DNA of 64,000 nt, taken from contig NZ_VKOG01000002.1 in the NCBI RefSeq assembly GCF_007474545.1, positions 496,001 to 560,000 of the forward strand. Reading direction: 5' to 3'. Origin of the DNA: Chryseobacterium binzhouense. GTDB taxonomy: Bacteria > Bacteroidota > Bacteroidia > Flavobacteriales > Weeksellaceae. Position 1 is the stretch's first letter. Each line of letters begins with the position of its first letter. Below the pieces are notes generated by a model. The model ran no database searches, was not told the DNA's origin, and saw only the letters and a list, made by a program, of their open reading frames with translations. The position numbers and the translations under genes were made by a program. Shown here piece by piece: positions 16,979 to 25,139 of this stretch.

Positions 16979-17056
16979 GAAAGAGTGCTTCGTATAGATG
17001 ATGGGAAAACGCAGTCCGATTTCCTTGAAATTAAGTTTGTTCCCAAAGTTCAGTAG
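16979..17056 (+). pseudogene. Possible remnant of a coding sequence
   Basis: The frame from 16979 reads ERVLRIDDGKTQSDFLEI then KFVPKVQ and stop. It looks like the end of a real protein (the [VIL]xFVP ending recalls protein-L-isoaspartate methyltransferases) but has no start or upstream domain in the 179-base gap. Could be chance; low confidence. Confidence 0.2.
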
Positions 17057-17107
17057 ATAATCTTTATTATTACAATTATCAAAAATCCTTCAGCAAAACC
17101 GAGCTAC

Positions 17108-18343
17108 CTAAAAAATTACAACAGTTTCCTTGTTAGTAAATTTTTGTTTCAATTCCATCATATCCTTACTGACTTTTTTATCAAGTATTTTCGCATAATG
17201 CTGTGTTGTCTTAATGCTCTTGTGACCTAGCATTTTACTAACACTTTCAATGGAAACCCCATTAGACAAAGTGATTGTAGTTGCAAAGGTATGTCGTGCA
17301 ATATGATAGGTCAATTCTTTGTTAATTCCGCACAAGTCAGCAATCTCTTTAAGATATGCATTCATTTTTTGATTACTAAGAATGGGCAGCAACTTTCCAT
17401 TATTAAGACATACTGGATGATTTTTGTATTTTTCAATAATTTTCTCTGTTTGAGAAAGCAAGGGAATATTAGAAGTAGTTTTAGTTTTCTGACGTTTTGT
17501 ATAAATCCATTGAGAGCCATCAAGTCCCAAATTGATATTTTGATATGTTAGTTTTTGAGTATCAATGTACGCTAGTCCGGTGAAACAGCTGAACAGAAAA
17601 ATATCTCTTACCAAAGACAATCTTTCATTGTTAAAATCTTTGGCAAAAAGTACTTCTATCTCCTTTTCATTAAGGAACATTCTTGTCACTTCATTAAACT
17701 TAGAATGATAGTTCATAAAAGGATCTCTTTCCAGCCATCCATTTGCAAGACAGATACGAATAATCTTACCAAAATTCTTGATATATTTTACTGCAGAATT
17801 ATTATTACAGGATTTTTCAGTCCTTAAAAAAAATTCAAAATCGTTTAGAAAAGCATAATCGATCTTTTTTATTTCAATGTCGGTAATACTGTATTTCCAT
17901 TTCAAAAAATCTTTGGTATGTTTCAGACAGGTCTTATAACGGGTTAATGTTCCTTGGGCAAATTCTTTGTCTATAAGTTTCTCCATTCGATCATTATGAT
18001 CCTGAAAAACGGGAATGAGTGTTCGGGTTATTCTACCTCTACCTACTAACTTATTCTTAAGAGCCTCAGAAGTTACTGTTTCGTTATCTCTGATTAATTC
18101 GTGATAGGTGTCGTAAACTTTCTGCTCAAATGTTTTCAAATAATAATTAAGGGATCTGCAATCTTCTGAAGAACCACTAACCTTCTGCATTGCAGAATTC
18201 CATTTCGTAGGCTTTACTGTACGCTTTGTGCTTACCTCGGTTATTTTGCCGTCGATGGTAATCCGCAAATAAATAGGAGACTCTCCTACAGAATTGATTT
18301 TAGCTTTTTTTACATAGAAAAGTAAATTGAATGTCTTGTTCAT
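17108..18343 (-). CDS. Tyrosine site-specific integrase, CTnDOT/Bacteroidetes type
   Basis: 411 residues: arm-binding domain (~1-95), core-binding SAM-like domain (~110-205), catalytic domain (~220-400). Visible catalytic residues are Lys286/288 region, His347 and Arg350 (HIARHTFAT), His374 (LGHKSIKTT) and nucleophile Tyr383. The first catalytic Arg is missing: the TGLR motif reads TGLA (Ala258), as is known for IntDOT-type enzymes. It lies 250 bases from the 3' end of tRNA-Asp, in the same direction, a classic arrangement for island integrases. No relaxase or transposition genes follow in the window. Confidence 0.9.
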   Translation of the reverse strand: MNKTFNLLFYVKKAKINSVGESPIYLRITIDGKITEVSTKRTVKPTKWNSAMQKVSGSSEDCRSLNYYLKTFEQKVYDTYHELIRDNETVTSEALKNKLVGRGRITRTLIPVFQDHNDRMEKLIDKEFAQGTLTRYKTCLKHTKDFLKWKYSITDIEIKKIDYAFLNDFEFFLRTEKSCNNNSAVKYIKNFGKIIRICLANGWLERDPFMNYHSKFNEVTRMFLNEKEIEVLFAKDFNNERLSLVRDIFLFSCFTGLAYIDTQKLTYQNINLGLDGSQWIYTKRQKTKTTSNIPLLSQTEKIIEKYKNHPVCLNNGKLLPILSNQKMNAYLKEIADLCGINKELTYHIARHTFATTITLSNGVSIESVSKMLGHKSIKTTQHYAKILDKKVSKDMMELKQKFTNKETVVIF

Positions 18344-18442
18344 ATTGTTTAGCGTTTAAGATTTAAAATTAACCTTAGCAAAAACTTATCACAAGATATT
18401 CAGTTGCTGAACTAGCTGCTGAACAGGGTTTGTCTGAATTTC

Positions 18443-18489
18443 CAGTGACCTTTTTTAACCTGTTTCAACAGGTCACTGAATAGGTCACT
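18443..18489. repeat. Clustered inverted/direct repeats upstream of the integrase
   Basis: CAGTGACCT (18443-18451) is inverted as AGGTCACTG (18470-18478), enclosing CCTGTT-tc-AACAGG, and AGGTCACT recurs directly at 18482-18489. Such clusters beside an integrase start can be arm-type binding sites or an attachment-site relic; function is inferred from position. Confidence 0.4.
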
Positions 18490-18534
18490 TTCAGATTGTG
18501 ATTTTTTAGTTCTCTTTGAACATACATAAAACAA

Positions 18535-18568
18535 AAAAAGCTTTAAAACGTATGTTTTAAAGCTTTTT
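18535..18568 (-). terminator. Terminator of tRNA-Asp
   Basis: A 15-bp perfect stem (AAAAAGCTTTAAAAC / GTTTTAAAGCTTTTT) with a GTAT loop, followed on the minus strand by a T-run, 24 bases after the tRNA. Confidence 0.8.
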
Positions 18569-18591
18569 GTACTACTTTGATATTGTAGTTG

Positions 18592-18665
18592 CGATCCGGA
18601 CGGGACTCGAACCCGCGACCTCCGCCGTGACAGGGCGGCATTCTAACCAGCTGAACTACCGGATC
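18592..18665 (-). tRNA. tRNA-Asp (anticodon GTC)
   Basis: 74 bases on the minus strand. Acceptor stem GATCCGG/CCGGATC, D arm AGTTCAGCTGGTTAGAAT, anticodon loop CTGTCAC with GTC, T loop GGTTCGAGTCC. Discriminator G, as expected for tRNA-Asp. No encoded CCA. Confidence 0.95.
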
Positions 18666-18722
18666 ATTTTGGTACTGCAAAAATACACTTTTTAACTTAT
18701 TTTACAAACATCAGATCAAAAA

Positions 18723-18748
18723 AATGCTTCCCGAATCCGGAAAGCATT
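18723..18748 (-). terminator. Terminator of the housekeeping thioredoxin gene
   Basis: AATGCTTCC...GGAAAGCATT hairpin followed on the minus strand by seven T, 20 bases after the thioredoxin stop. Confidence 0.65.
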
Positions 18749-18768
18749 CATTATCAAATTAATTATTT

Positions 18769-19086
18769 TTATAAGTGTGCACTTAATTTTTCTGCAATAA
18801 CTTCTTTTGGGGCTACTCCTACCAATTTATCTACCACTTCTCCGTTTTTAAAAATCAATACTGTAGGAATATTTCTGATTCCGTACTGCATAGAAATTTC
18901 CTGATTGTTGTCTACATCTACTTTTCCTACTACAGCTTTTCCTTCAAAATCGCTGGCTACTTCTTCAATGATTGGTCCTAATGTTCTGCATGGTCCGCAC
19001 CATACTGCCCAAAAATCTACCAATACCGGTTTATCTGATTTTAAAACTGTTTCCTGAAACGAGCTATCTGTAATTTCTAAAGCCAT
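18769..19086 (-). CDS. trxA: Thioredoxin (housekeeping)
   Basis: 105 residues. AVWCGPCRTLGP and cis-Pro in IPTVLIF, with the DVDNNQ motif typical of TrxA. Own -7 element (TAAATTTG, 19126-19133) and own terminator, so it is a single-gene unit. General cytoplasmic disulfide reductant. The next gene upstream is cysteine desulfurase, another thiol/sulfur gene. Confidence 0.93.
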   Translation of the reverse strand: MALEITDSSFQETVLKSDKPVLVDFWAVWCGPCRTLGPIIEEVASDFEGKAVVGKVDVDNNQEISMQYGIRNIPTVLIFKNGEVVDKLVGVAPKEVIAEKLSAHL

Positions 19087-19125
19087 GTTTTTATTTTTTA
19101 TTATTAATATTCTAATTTATAGATA

Positions 19126-19133
19126 CAAATTTA
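19126..19133 (-). promoter_or_regulatory. -7 promoter element of trxA
   Basis: Minus strand TAAATTTG, 40 bases before the trxA ATG. Confidence 0.5.
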
Positions 19134-19152
19134 CAACTATTGAGCCATAAGA

Positions 19153-20328
19153 CTATCTATGCTCAACATTTGTATTTTCTATAACAAAATCTTTTGAAAT
19201 CTCTTTCAAAGCCTGTACAAGTGCATCAATATCACTTTTTGTAGTTAAGTGACTGAAAGAAACACGCAGCGGTGTACAATGATCCATTTCGTCCTCAGAC
19301 AACACCATCATCATGACCATAGATGGCTTAGAAGCTCCCGAAGAACAGGCACTCCCCTGCGAAACTGCGATACCCTTCATATCTAACTGCAATCCGATAA
19401 GCGGATTTTTGTACGGAAGTAAAATGCTTATTACTGTATATAAGCTCTTCTCAGCTTCTGCACTTCTACCATTAAATTTTATTCCGTGAATTTCATCAGA
19501 AAGTTTTTCTACAGCATATTTTTTAATGCTTTGCATATGATCAGCATAATCTTCCATATTTTGGATGGAAAGTTCCAATGCTTTTCCTAAACCTGCAATT
19601 CCTGCAACATTTTCCGTTCCTGCTCTCAGGCTTCTTTCCTGTGGCCCTCCTGTAATAATGCCTTTCAAACCTGTTGCTTTACGAACAAAAGCAAATCCGA
19701 TCCCTTTCGGACCATGGAATTTATGTGCACTGGATGAAGCAAAATCTACAGGAATATCAGAAAAATCAAGGTGCATGTGAGCCATTGTCTGCACAGTATC
19801 TGAATGAAACAATGCATTATTTTCTTTGCAAATTTGTGCAGCCTTTTTCAAATCAATAAGGTTTCCTATTTCATTATTGGCGTGCATTAAACTTACCAGT
19901 GTTTTTTTATCTGAAGATTTTAGAAGTTCTTCTAATTTTGCCAGATTAATATCTCCTTTTTCATTGGGACGAATATAGTTTACCTCTACTCCTTTTCTGC
20001 TTTTCATATCCAGAATACTTTCGGAAACACATTTATGTTCCATCGGAGAACTTATAATTCTTTCTACGCCGAGATGCTCTACACAAGATTTAATAATCAT
20101 ATTATTGGACTCTGTTCCGCATGAAGTAAAAATAATTTCAGCAGGACTTACATGAAGATAATCTGCGACCTGTCTTCTCACATTTTCTATCAGGATTTTT
20201 GCTTCCTGACCAAAACTGTGGGTAGATGACGGGTTTCCGAAATTGATTTTCATGGTATCAATCATTGCATCAATTACCTCATCAGAAAGAGGTGTTGTTG
20301 CAGCGTTATCCAAATATATTTTATTCAT
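19153..20328 (-). CDS. Cysteine desulfurase (NifS/IscS family)
   Basis: 391 residues from the ATG at 20328 (MNKIYLDNAATTPLS); a longer frame from 20397 runs into the upstream gene and is rejected. PLP-lysine motif SSAHKFHGPKG, RAGTENVAG, and the active cysteine loop SQGSACSSGASKPS, all standard. It mobilises sulfur from cysteine for Fe-S clusters and tRNA thiolation. Starts 2 bases after the PrcB-like gene, as the last gene of the ubiA-dprE1-dprE2-HAD operon. The short catalytic loop suggests the NifS-like (group II) type. Confidence 0.9.
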   Translation of the reverse strand: MNKIYLDNAATTPLSDEVIDAMIDTMKINFGNPSSTHSFGQEAKILIENVRRQVADYLHVSPAEIIFTSCGTESNNMIIKSCVEHLGVERIISSPMEHKCVSESILDMKSRKGVEVNYIRPNEKGDINLAKLEELLKSSDKKTLVSLMHANNEIGNLIDLKKAAQICKENNALFHSDTVQTMAHMHLDFSDIPVDFASSSAHKFHGPKGIGFAFVRKATGLKGIITGGPQERSLRAGTENVAGIAGLGKALELSIQNMEDYADHMQSIKKYAVEKLSDEIHGIKFNGRSAEAEKSLYTVISILLPYKNPLIGLQLDMKGIAVSQGSACSSGASKPSMVMMMVLSEDEMDHCTPLRVSFSHLTTKSDIDALVQALKEISKDFVIENTNVEHR

Positions 20329-20330
20329 TT

Positions 20331-20789
20331 TTACTTTGAAGATTTTAGTTGTACAGAAGTGAATTGGTAACTCTCCGGAACCGAAAACACAAACCAAGGA
20401 TTTGACATTACCTGAATTGCCATTCCACCAGATTCATATTCGGGTATTTCTATAAAAAGGGTATTATTTTTTACTGAAATATTTTTAATTTCATTGACTT
20501 GGTGATCTCCGGAACTGAAAGTTCCCATATAATAAACCACTACTTTCTTATCTTTCGGGAAAGCGGGTGTTTCTATTATAGGACTTTGTCTGGATGCAGT
20601 ATATCTGTCTTTGATTTCGTCTGCCAATTCCTGTCGGTTATTTAAAATTCTGAATCCTTGTTTTTCTGTTCCGCCCTGAGTTTCAGAAACAAGAATTTCT
20701 GCCTGATTTTGCATACTCGAAGTTTTTTGTGCTGTAGTTCCTGTACAACTCAGTATTGTTGCAAAAAACAAAATTAGCAATTTGTTCAT
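20331..20789 (-). CDS. PrcB C-terminal-domain-like lipoprotein
   Basis: 152 residues. Lipobox TILSC near residue 15. The C-terminal half, KKVVVYYMGTFSSGDHQV...ISVKNNTLFIEIPE...NPWFVFSVP, fits the PrcB_C domain (known from a Treponema protease complex and widespread in Bacteroidetes). No catalytic residues; function unknown. Between the HAD gene (24 bases) and cysteine desulfurase (2 bases). Confidence 0.7.
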   Translation of the reverse strand: MNKLLILFFATILSCTGTTAQKTSSMQNQAEILVSETQGGTEKQGFRILNNRQELADEIKDRYTASRQSPIIETPAFPKDKKVVVYYMGTFSSGDHQVNEIKNISVKNNTLFIEIPEYESGGMAIQVMSNPWFVFSVPESYQFTSVQLKSSK

Positions 20790-20813
20790 TTTATTTTTAT
20801 TGATTCTTCAAAA

Positions 20814-21401
20814 TTAATGAAAAAATCGGTAATGACCTTCATCTGCCCATTTTAACATTGCCTTATCCCCGGAAGTATCACCGAAAGCAATGATTTTATC
20901 ATACTTATGTCCGGAAATTTCTTTTTTTATTCTTTCCAGCTTTTCATTTCCGTTACAATTAATGCCAATAAAATTTCCTGTAAAAATACCATTTCTGAAC
21001 TCTGCCTGAGTAGAAACCAGCTGCATCTTCAGTTTTTCTGCAAAAGGCTTAGCCCAAATATCAAGAGATGCAGTTACCATAAGACTGTGAGTATTTTCTC
21101 TGTCTATATTGTTAATAAAATCTAAAGCGTTTTCTCTGATGATTTTAGGATAATTTTCCTCAAAAAATTTTTCAGCTTTCTCTTCTATTTTTGACTGAAG
21201 CTGACCTCTCAGAACAGAACCAATGAAACTTTTTTTCACTTTTTCAGTATCTGCCAGTTTCAATTTTAAAAGAACAAACAGCGGAATATGCCTGATAAAA
21301 TGCATTCTGAATTTCACCGGATTATAATATCGGAGAAACAAGAACATTGTGTCTTTATAGGTAATTGTTCCGTCAAAATCAAAACAATACAGTTTTTTCA
21401 T
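20814..21401 (-). CDS. HAD-IB family phosphatase, candidate phosphatase of the DPA-type pathway
   Basis: 195 residues. HAD motifs: FDFDGT (Asp8 nucleophile, Asp10), MVTASLDIW (motif II), a Lys in the RIKKEI stretch, GDTSGDKAML (motif IV). Similar to SerB-like HAD-IB enzymes. It begins 3 bases after the DprE2-like gene. In the mycobacterial pathway a phosphatase must remove the 5-phosphate of decaprenylphosphoryl-phosphoribose; this gene is placed to do that (inference). Confidence 0.85.
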   Translation of the reverse strand: MKKLYCFDFDGTITYKDTMFLFLRYYNPVKFRMHFIRHIPLFVLLKLKLADTEKVKKSFIGSVLRGQLQSKIEEKAEKFFEENYPKIIRENALDFINNIDRENTHSLMVTASLDIWAKPFAEKLKMQLVSTQAEFRNGIFTGNFIGINCNGNEKLERIKKEISGHKYDKIIAFGDTSGDKAMLKWADEGHYRFFH

Positions 21402-21404
21402 TAC

Positions 21405-22130
21405 TTAAAGCTTTAATTTTTTAAAAATGAACTCTGGAATATTGCGGATAATCATCATGATAATTCCCCACACCGGCAAAACATACACAACGTCTTTCTG
21501 CTTTTTGTATGCTTTAAAAATGAATTCTGCCGCCTGCTTGGGAGTTGCTGTCAATTTTGGATTAAGTGGCAGACCTTCTGTCATTTTTGTAGCCATGAAG
21601 CCTGGTTTTACTGTCATTACATGGACTTTCTTTTCAAAAAGAAAATTTCTCAGTCCGCTCAAATAAGCTGTGAATGCCGCTTTTGCACTTCCGTAAATAA
21701 AATTACTCTGCCTTCCTCTTTCACCTGCAACAGAAGAAAGCCCGATGATGGTTCCTGATCTTCTGCTTTCAAACTTTTTGGCAAAATAATTAATCAGAGG
21801 AACAAGCTTGGAGTAATTAATTTCGATAATCCTTTCTGTATTTTTATTATCGTATAAACCCTCTTCCGTTCCTTCTCCTAAATACCCTGTTGCACAAAAT
21901 AATACATTCGAATTGATGTGCTCAAACTCAGAATATTTTATTTCTTTTGTTAAATCTAATTCAATAACTTCTGATTGCTGTAAGAATTTCACATCAATAT
22001 GTCTGGCAAATCTTTCTGCAGACTCCAGATTTGATGTGAAGAGATAAATTTTTTCAAACTTTTCCCCTTCCTGCAAAGCTTTTTCTACAAAAGCCTGGGC
22101 AACTTCGGATGTTGTACCGAGAACAATCAT
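21405..22130 (-). CDS. SDR oxidoreductase, DprE2-like
   Basis: 241 residues. Rossmann start IVLGTTSEVAQ, SSVAGERGR (catalytic Ser), YGSAK (Tyr146, Lys150). The block SSVAGERGRQSNFIYGSAKA and the C-terminal IIRNIPEFIFKKLKL closely follow mycobacterial DprE2 ([35 protein letters not shown], from memory). DprE2 reduces decaprenylphospho-2'-keto-arabinofuranose. Its start codon directly abuts the stop of the DprE1-like gene (TAAATG), as expected for an enzyme pair. Confidence 0.85.
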   Translation of the reverse strand: MIVLGTTSEVAQAFVEKALQEGEKFEKIYLFTSNLESAERFARHIDVKFLQQSEVIELDLTKEIKYSEFEHINSNVLFCATGYLGEGTEEGLYDNKNTERIIEINYSKLVPLINYFAKKFESRRSGTIIGLSSVAGERGRQSNFIYGSAKAAFTAYLSGLRNFLFEKKVHVMTVKPGFMATKMTEGLPLNPKLTATPKQAAEFIFKAYKKQKDVVYVLPVWGIIMMIIRNIPEFIFKKLKL

Positions 22131-23438
22131 TTATTTATTATTTAAGATTCTTTTATGCTGCAGAGATACAAACTTTGAGCTTTCTACATTTCGCAGATAG
22201 TCCGTTAAAGAAGACTTGCTCATGCTGTCTTTGGCAAGATAAATTCTTCCGCCAAATTCTTCTACAATATGATCAAGCTCAGCCACAAGTTTTTTTAATT
22301 TATTATTAACCTTAAAATCTAATGCTAAAGTGTAACCCTCGAATGGAAATGAATTATATGCCATTGGATTGTTTTTACCAATAAATTTGAGAACTGCCAA
22401 AAAAGAGCCGTTCCCAGAATTAGCAATAGTTTCCAATATTCTTCTCATTCCTTCCTTTCCTTTTTCTTTAGGAATAACCATTTGGTATTGTATGAAGCCG
22501 GACTTACCATAAATTTTATTCCAGTCTTCTACAATATCAAGGGGATAAAAAAAGCTTTCGTAGGGTATTATATTCTTTACAATTTTATTTTTTTGCTTAT
22601 TGTAAATTAAAAAATTGAAAATTTTTACCGTAAGATTGTTAAGTACAAAACCCGGAAAATAAAATGGCACGGCTGGTAATTTTTTTGTTTTCAAACGAAG
22701 CGGCTTTCCTTTAAATTTTTCCGGAAGCTCATTTTTCAAAGCAAATTCACCTCTTTGCAGTACACTTCTTCCAATGTTTTCACCTTTTTGAAGGCAGTCA
22801 ATCCATGCTACATTATAGGTCCAGCTTTCGCATTCTTTAAACAATTCAAAAATCTCATCCAGATTTTTCGCTTTTATACTTTCCTGACGAATATACGCTG
22901 TTTCAATTTTTTTAAGCCTGAATTTTGCCGACAGAATAATTCCAGTAAGTCCCATTCCTCCAATTGTTGCCCAAAATTTCTCAGAATTTTCATCCCTTGA
23001 ACACTTTAAAACATCTCCACTTTCATTCATCAGACTAAACTCTATAAGACATTCTGAAAAACAGTGAATCCCTTTTCCGTGCACGTCTGAAGCAATAGCC
23101 CCGCCAATTGTAATGAATTTGGTTCCGGGTGTCACCATTAAGAAATAACCTTGCGGAACAGAAATTTCCAAAACATCTGACAAAAGAACCCCAGATTCAC
23201 ATTCAATAATTCCGTTTAACCTATCAAAGCTGATAAACTTATTGAGCTTTTTGGTTGAGAAAATATTTTCACCCAAAGAAGCATCACCGTAACATCTTCC
23301 GTTGCCTCTTGCGATAACTTCATTGTGGTCTTGAATAAATTCTTTAATTTTTCTAAAGCTGTCTTCCGACTTCATTTGCTTTTCCACCACAGGAAAATTA
23401 CCCCAGTTTGAAACTTTTTGTGTGAAATCCGGCTTCAT
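22131..23438 (-). CDS. FAD-dependent oxidase, DprE1-like
   Basis: 435 residues. FAD-binding PCMH domain with ARGNGRCYGDASL (44-55) and SDVHGKGIHCFSECLIEF (118-134), then a substrate domain. GYTLALDF (368-375) aligns with GWNICVDF of mycobacterial DprE1, and AKDS (402-405) supplies the catalytic Lys403 (Lys418 in M. tuberculosis). The interval is 31 residues in both. The benzothiazinone-target cysteine (Cys387) is Ala372 here. The gene overlaps the UbiA-type gene by one base. Confidence 0.87.
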   Translation of the reverse strand: MKPDFTQKVSNWGNFPVVEKQMKSEDSFRKIKEFIQDHNEVIARGNGRCYGDASLGENIFSTKKLNKFISFDRLNGIIECESGVLLSDVLEISVPQGYFLMVTPGTKFITIGGAIASDVHGKGIHCFSECLIEFSLMNESGDVLKCSRDENSEKFWATIGGMGLTGIILSAKFRLKKIETAYIRQESIKAKNLDEIFELFKECESWTYNVAWIDCLQKGENIGRSVLQRGEFALKNELPEKFKGKPLRLKTKKLPAVPFYFPGFVLNNLTVKIFNFLIYNKQKNKIVKNIIPYESFFYPLDIVEDWNKIYGKSGFIQYQMVIPKEKGKEGMRRILETIANSGNGSFLAVLKFIGKNNPMAYNSFPFEGYTLALDFKVNNKLKKLVAELDHIVEEFGGRIYLAKDSMSKSSLTDYLRNVESSKFVSLQHKRILNNK

Positions 23439-24322
23439 TATTTAAAATAGATTAAAATTAAAAATGCAGCTACCCACAATATTAAAGTAACCTGTATGTA
23501 ACGGTCTTTATAAACTATTTTGGTTGGCGATTCGGTACGATTGTACACTAAAGTCTGCTGTAGGTATCTCAAAAAAGCAAATACAACAAAAATAACCGTA
23601 TAAAAAACCGCAGAATGCAGCCTTCCCTGAATTTCTGGTGATAAAGTAAACATCAGATAGCAGACAATTGCCAGAGCCACCGAAATTGAAAGCGTGATAT
23701 CTGCAAACTGAACATTGTAACCATCTAAGGACTTTCTGGTTTTACCTGAAATCTGTGCATTAATCAGCTCTCCTCTTCTTTTGCCTATTGCTAATACCAA
23801 TGCTAAAACAAATGTGAGCAATGTTGCCCATTGTGATATGAAAATTCCTGTAATATACCCTCCTGCCTGAACACGAAGGACAAAGCCTATGGCGATAATA
23901 AAAATATCTATAATAGGAACATGTTTCAGCTTGAAAGTATATGCCAGATTCATCACAAAATAAAAGATGATGATTAAAGCAAATCTCCACACCTCAATAT
24001 GAAAGAAAAAGTGAGCAAATAATACTAAAAGAATATCTGTAATAATCAATCCGGTAAGAATGGCTATTGCTTTCTGTTTGGAAACAGCTCCGCTTGCCAA
24101 CGGCCTTGTTCTCTTTTCCGGATGTTTTTGATCTGCTTCAATATCATTATAATCGTTCAGAATATAAACAACTCCGGCAGCTAAAGAAAATATGACAAAA
24201 GCAAAAATACTTTTGGACAGTAAATCTATATTATTAATATTCCCGGAAAAGAATAATGGTACAAAGACAAACAGGTTTTTCACGCATTGTTCTACACGAA
24301 GCAGCTTTAGATATTTCTTCAT
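23438..24322 (-). CDS. UbiA-family prenyltransferase, DPPR-synthase-like
   Basis: 294 residues, about nine membrane helices. First Asp motif NDYNDIEADQKHPEKRTRPLASG (from residue 56) and second motif YTFKLKHVPIIDI with GFVLRVQAGG both follow the mycobacterial decaprenyl-phosphate phosphoribosyltransferase rather than ubiquinone or menaquinone prenyltransferases. Predicted reaction: polyprenyl phosphate + PRPP to polyprenylphosphoryl-5-phosphoribose. First gene of the operon, preceded by a -7 element at 24340-24347. Confidence 0.87.
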   Translation of the reverse strand: MKKYLKLLRVEQCVKNLFVFVPLFFSGNINNIDLLSKSIFAFVIFSLAAGVVYILNDYNDIEADQKHPEKRTRPLASGAVSKQKAIAILTGLIITDILLVLFAHFFFHIEVWRFALIIIFYFVMNLAYTFKLKHVPIIDIFIIAIGFVLRVQAGGYITGIFISQWATLLTFVLALVLAIGKRRGELINAQISGKTRKSLDGYNVQFADITLSISVALAIVCYLMFTLSPEIQGRLHSAVFYTVIFVVFAFLRYLQQTLVYNRTESPTKIVYKDRYIQVTLILWVAAFLILIYFK

Positions 24323-24339
24323 TTATGTAGTTTCAGGTG

Positions 24340-24347
24340 CAAAAATA
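24340..24347 (-). promoter_or_regulatory. -7 promoter element of the ubiA-dprE1-dprE2 operon
   Basis: Minus strand TATTTTTG, full TAnnTTTG match, 17 bases before the ATG at 24322. Confidence 0.55.
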
Positions 24348-24381
24348 CAGATTTATAAAATATTCACGTATAAAAATACAA

Positions 24382-24405
24382 AAAAAACCGCCATGGCGGT
24401 TTTTT
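24382..24405 (-). terminator. Terminator of the OmpA-family gene
   Basis: AAAAAACCGC / GCGGTTTTTT hairpin with a CATG loop, 27 bases after the OmpA-family stop; T-run on the minus strand. Confidence 0.75.
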
Positions 24406-24431
24406 GAAATAATATTTATTTATTAAATGTA

Positions 24432-25121
24432 TTACTGACCGTTTTGAGCGTCATTAATCATTTTTTCATTTGCAGTAATAGCAAACTCAACTCTTCTGTT
24501 TTTTGCTCTTCCTTCATCAGTATCATTTGATGCGATTGGCATTGCCTCACCCTCTCCTAAAGCAAACATTCTGCTTGCCGCAATACCTTTTGATACTAAA
24601 TATGATTTTACAGCATTGGCTCTTCTTTCAGAAAGCTTTTGGTTGTAATCATCAGAACCTTTACTGTCCGTATGACCATAAATATTGATATTCGTATCCG
24701 GATTATTAACTAATACCTCTGATAATTTATCAAGATTAGTCTTTGCCAAAGCAGTAAGATTGGAAGAATCGAATGCAAAAGTAACAATACTTTCATTTAA
24801 AGTAATTTTGATACCGTCACCTACTCTTTCAACTTCCGCACCAGGAAGAGTGTCTTTAATCTCTTTTGCCTGCTTATCCATTTTACTGCCAATAACATTA
24901 CCTGCAACACCACCAATAACTCCTCCTAAAACTGCACCTAAAGCCGCATTTTTCCCTTTTCCTACATTATTTCCTAAAATCCCGCCAATTACTGCACCAG
25001 AAGCCACACCTACTGCGGTACCTCTCTGCTGATGATTGGAGTTTTTTACTGTTTCACAGCTTGTTAAAATTAAAGCTGAAGATAAAAATAATGCGCTAAT
25101 ATATGTTTTATTAAATTTCAT
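24432..25121 (-). CDS. OmpA-family lipoprotein with glycine zipper
   Basis: 229 residues. Lipobox ILTSC; residues ~40-80 are a glycine-zipper (GAVIGGILGNNVGKGKNAALGAVLGGVIGG); the C-terminal ~110 residues are an OmpA peptidoglycan-binding domain (NINIYGHTDSKGSDDYNQKLSERRANAVKSYL). Anchors the outer membrane to the cell wall. Encoded 18 bases after the lipocalin-like gene, probably co-transcribed. Confidence 0.92.
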   Translation of the reverse strand: MKFNKTYISALFLSSALILTSCETVKNSNHQQRGTAVGVASGAVIGGILGNNVGKGKNAALGAVLGGVIGGVAGNVIGSKMDKQAKEIKDTLPGAEVERVGDGIKITLNESIVTFAFDSSNLTALAKTNLDKLSEVLVNNPDTNINIYGHTDSKGSDDYNQKLSERRANAVKSYLVSKGIAASRMFALGEGEAMPIASNDTDEGRAKNRRVEFAITANEKMINDAQNGQ

Positions 25122-25139
25122 TGTAAATATTTTTAAAAA

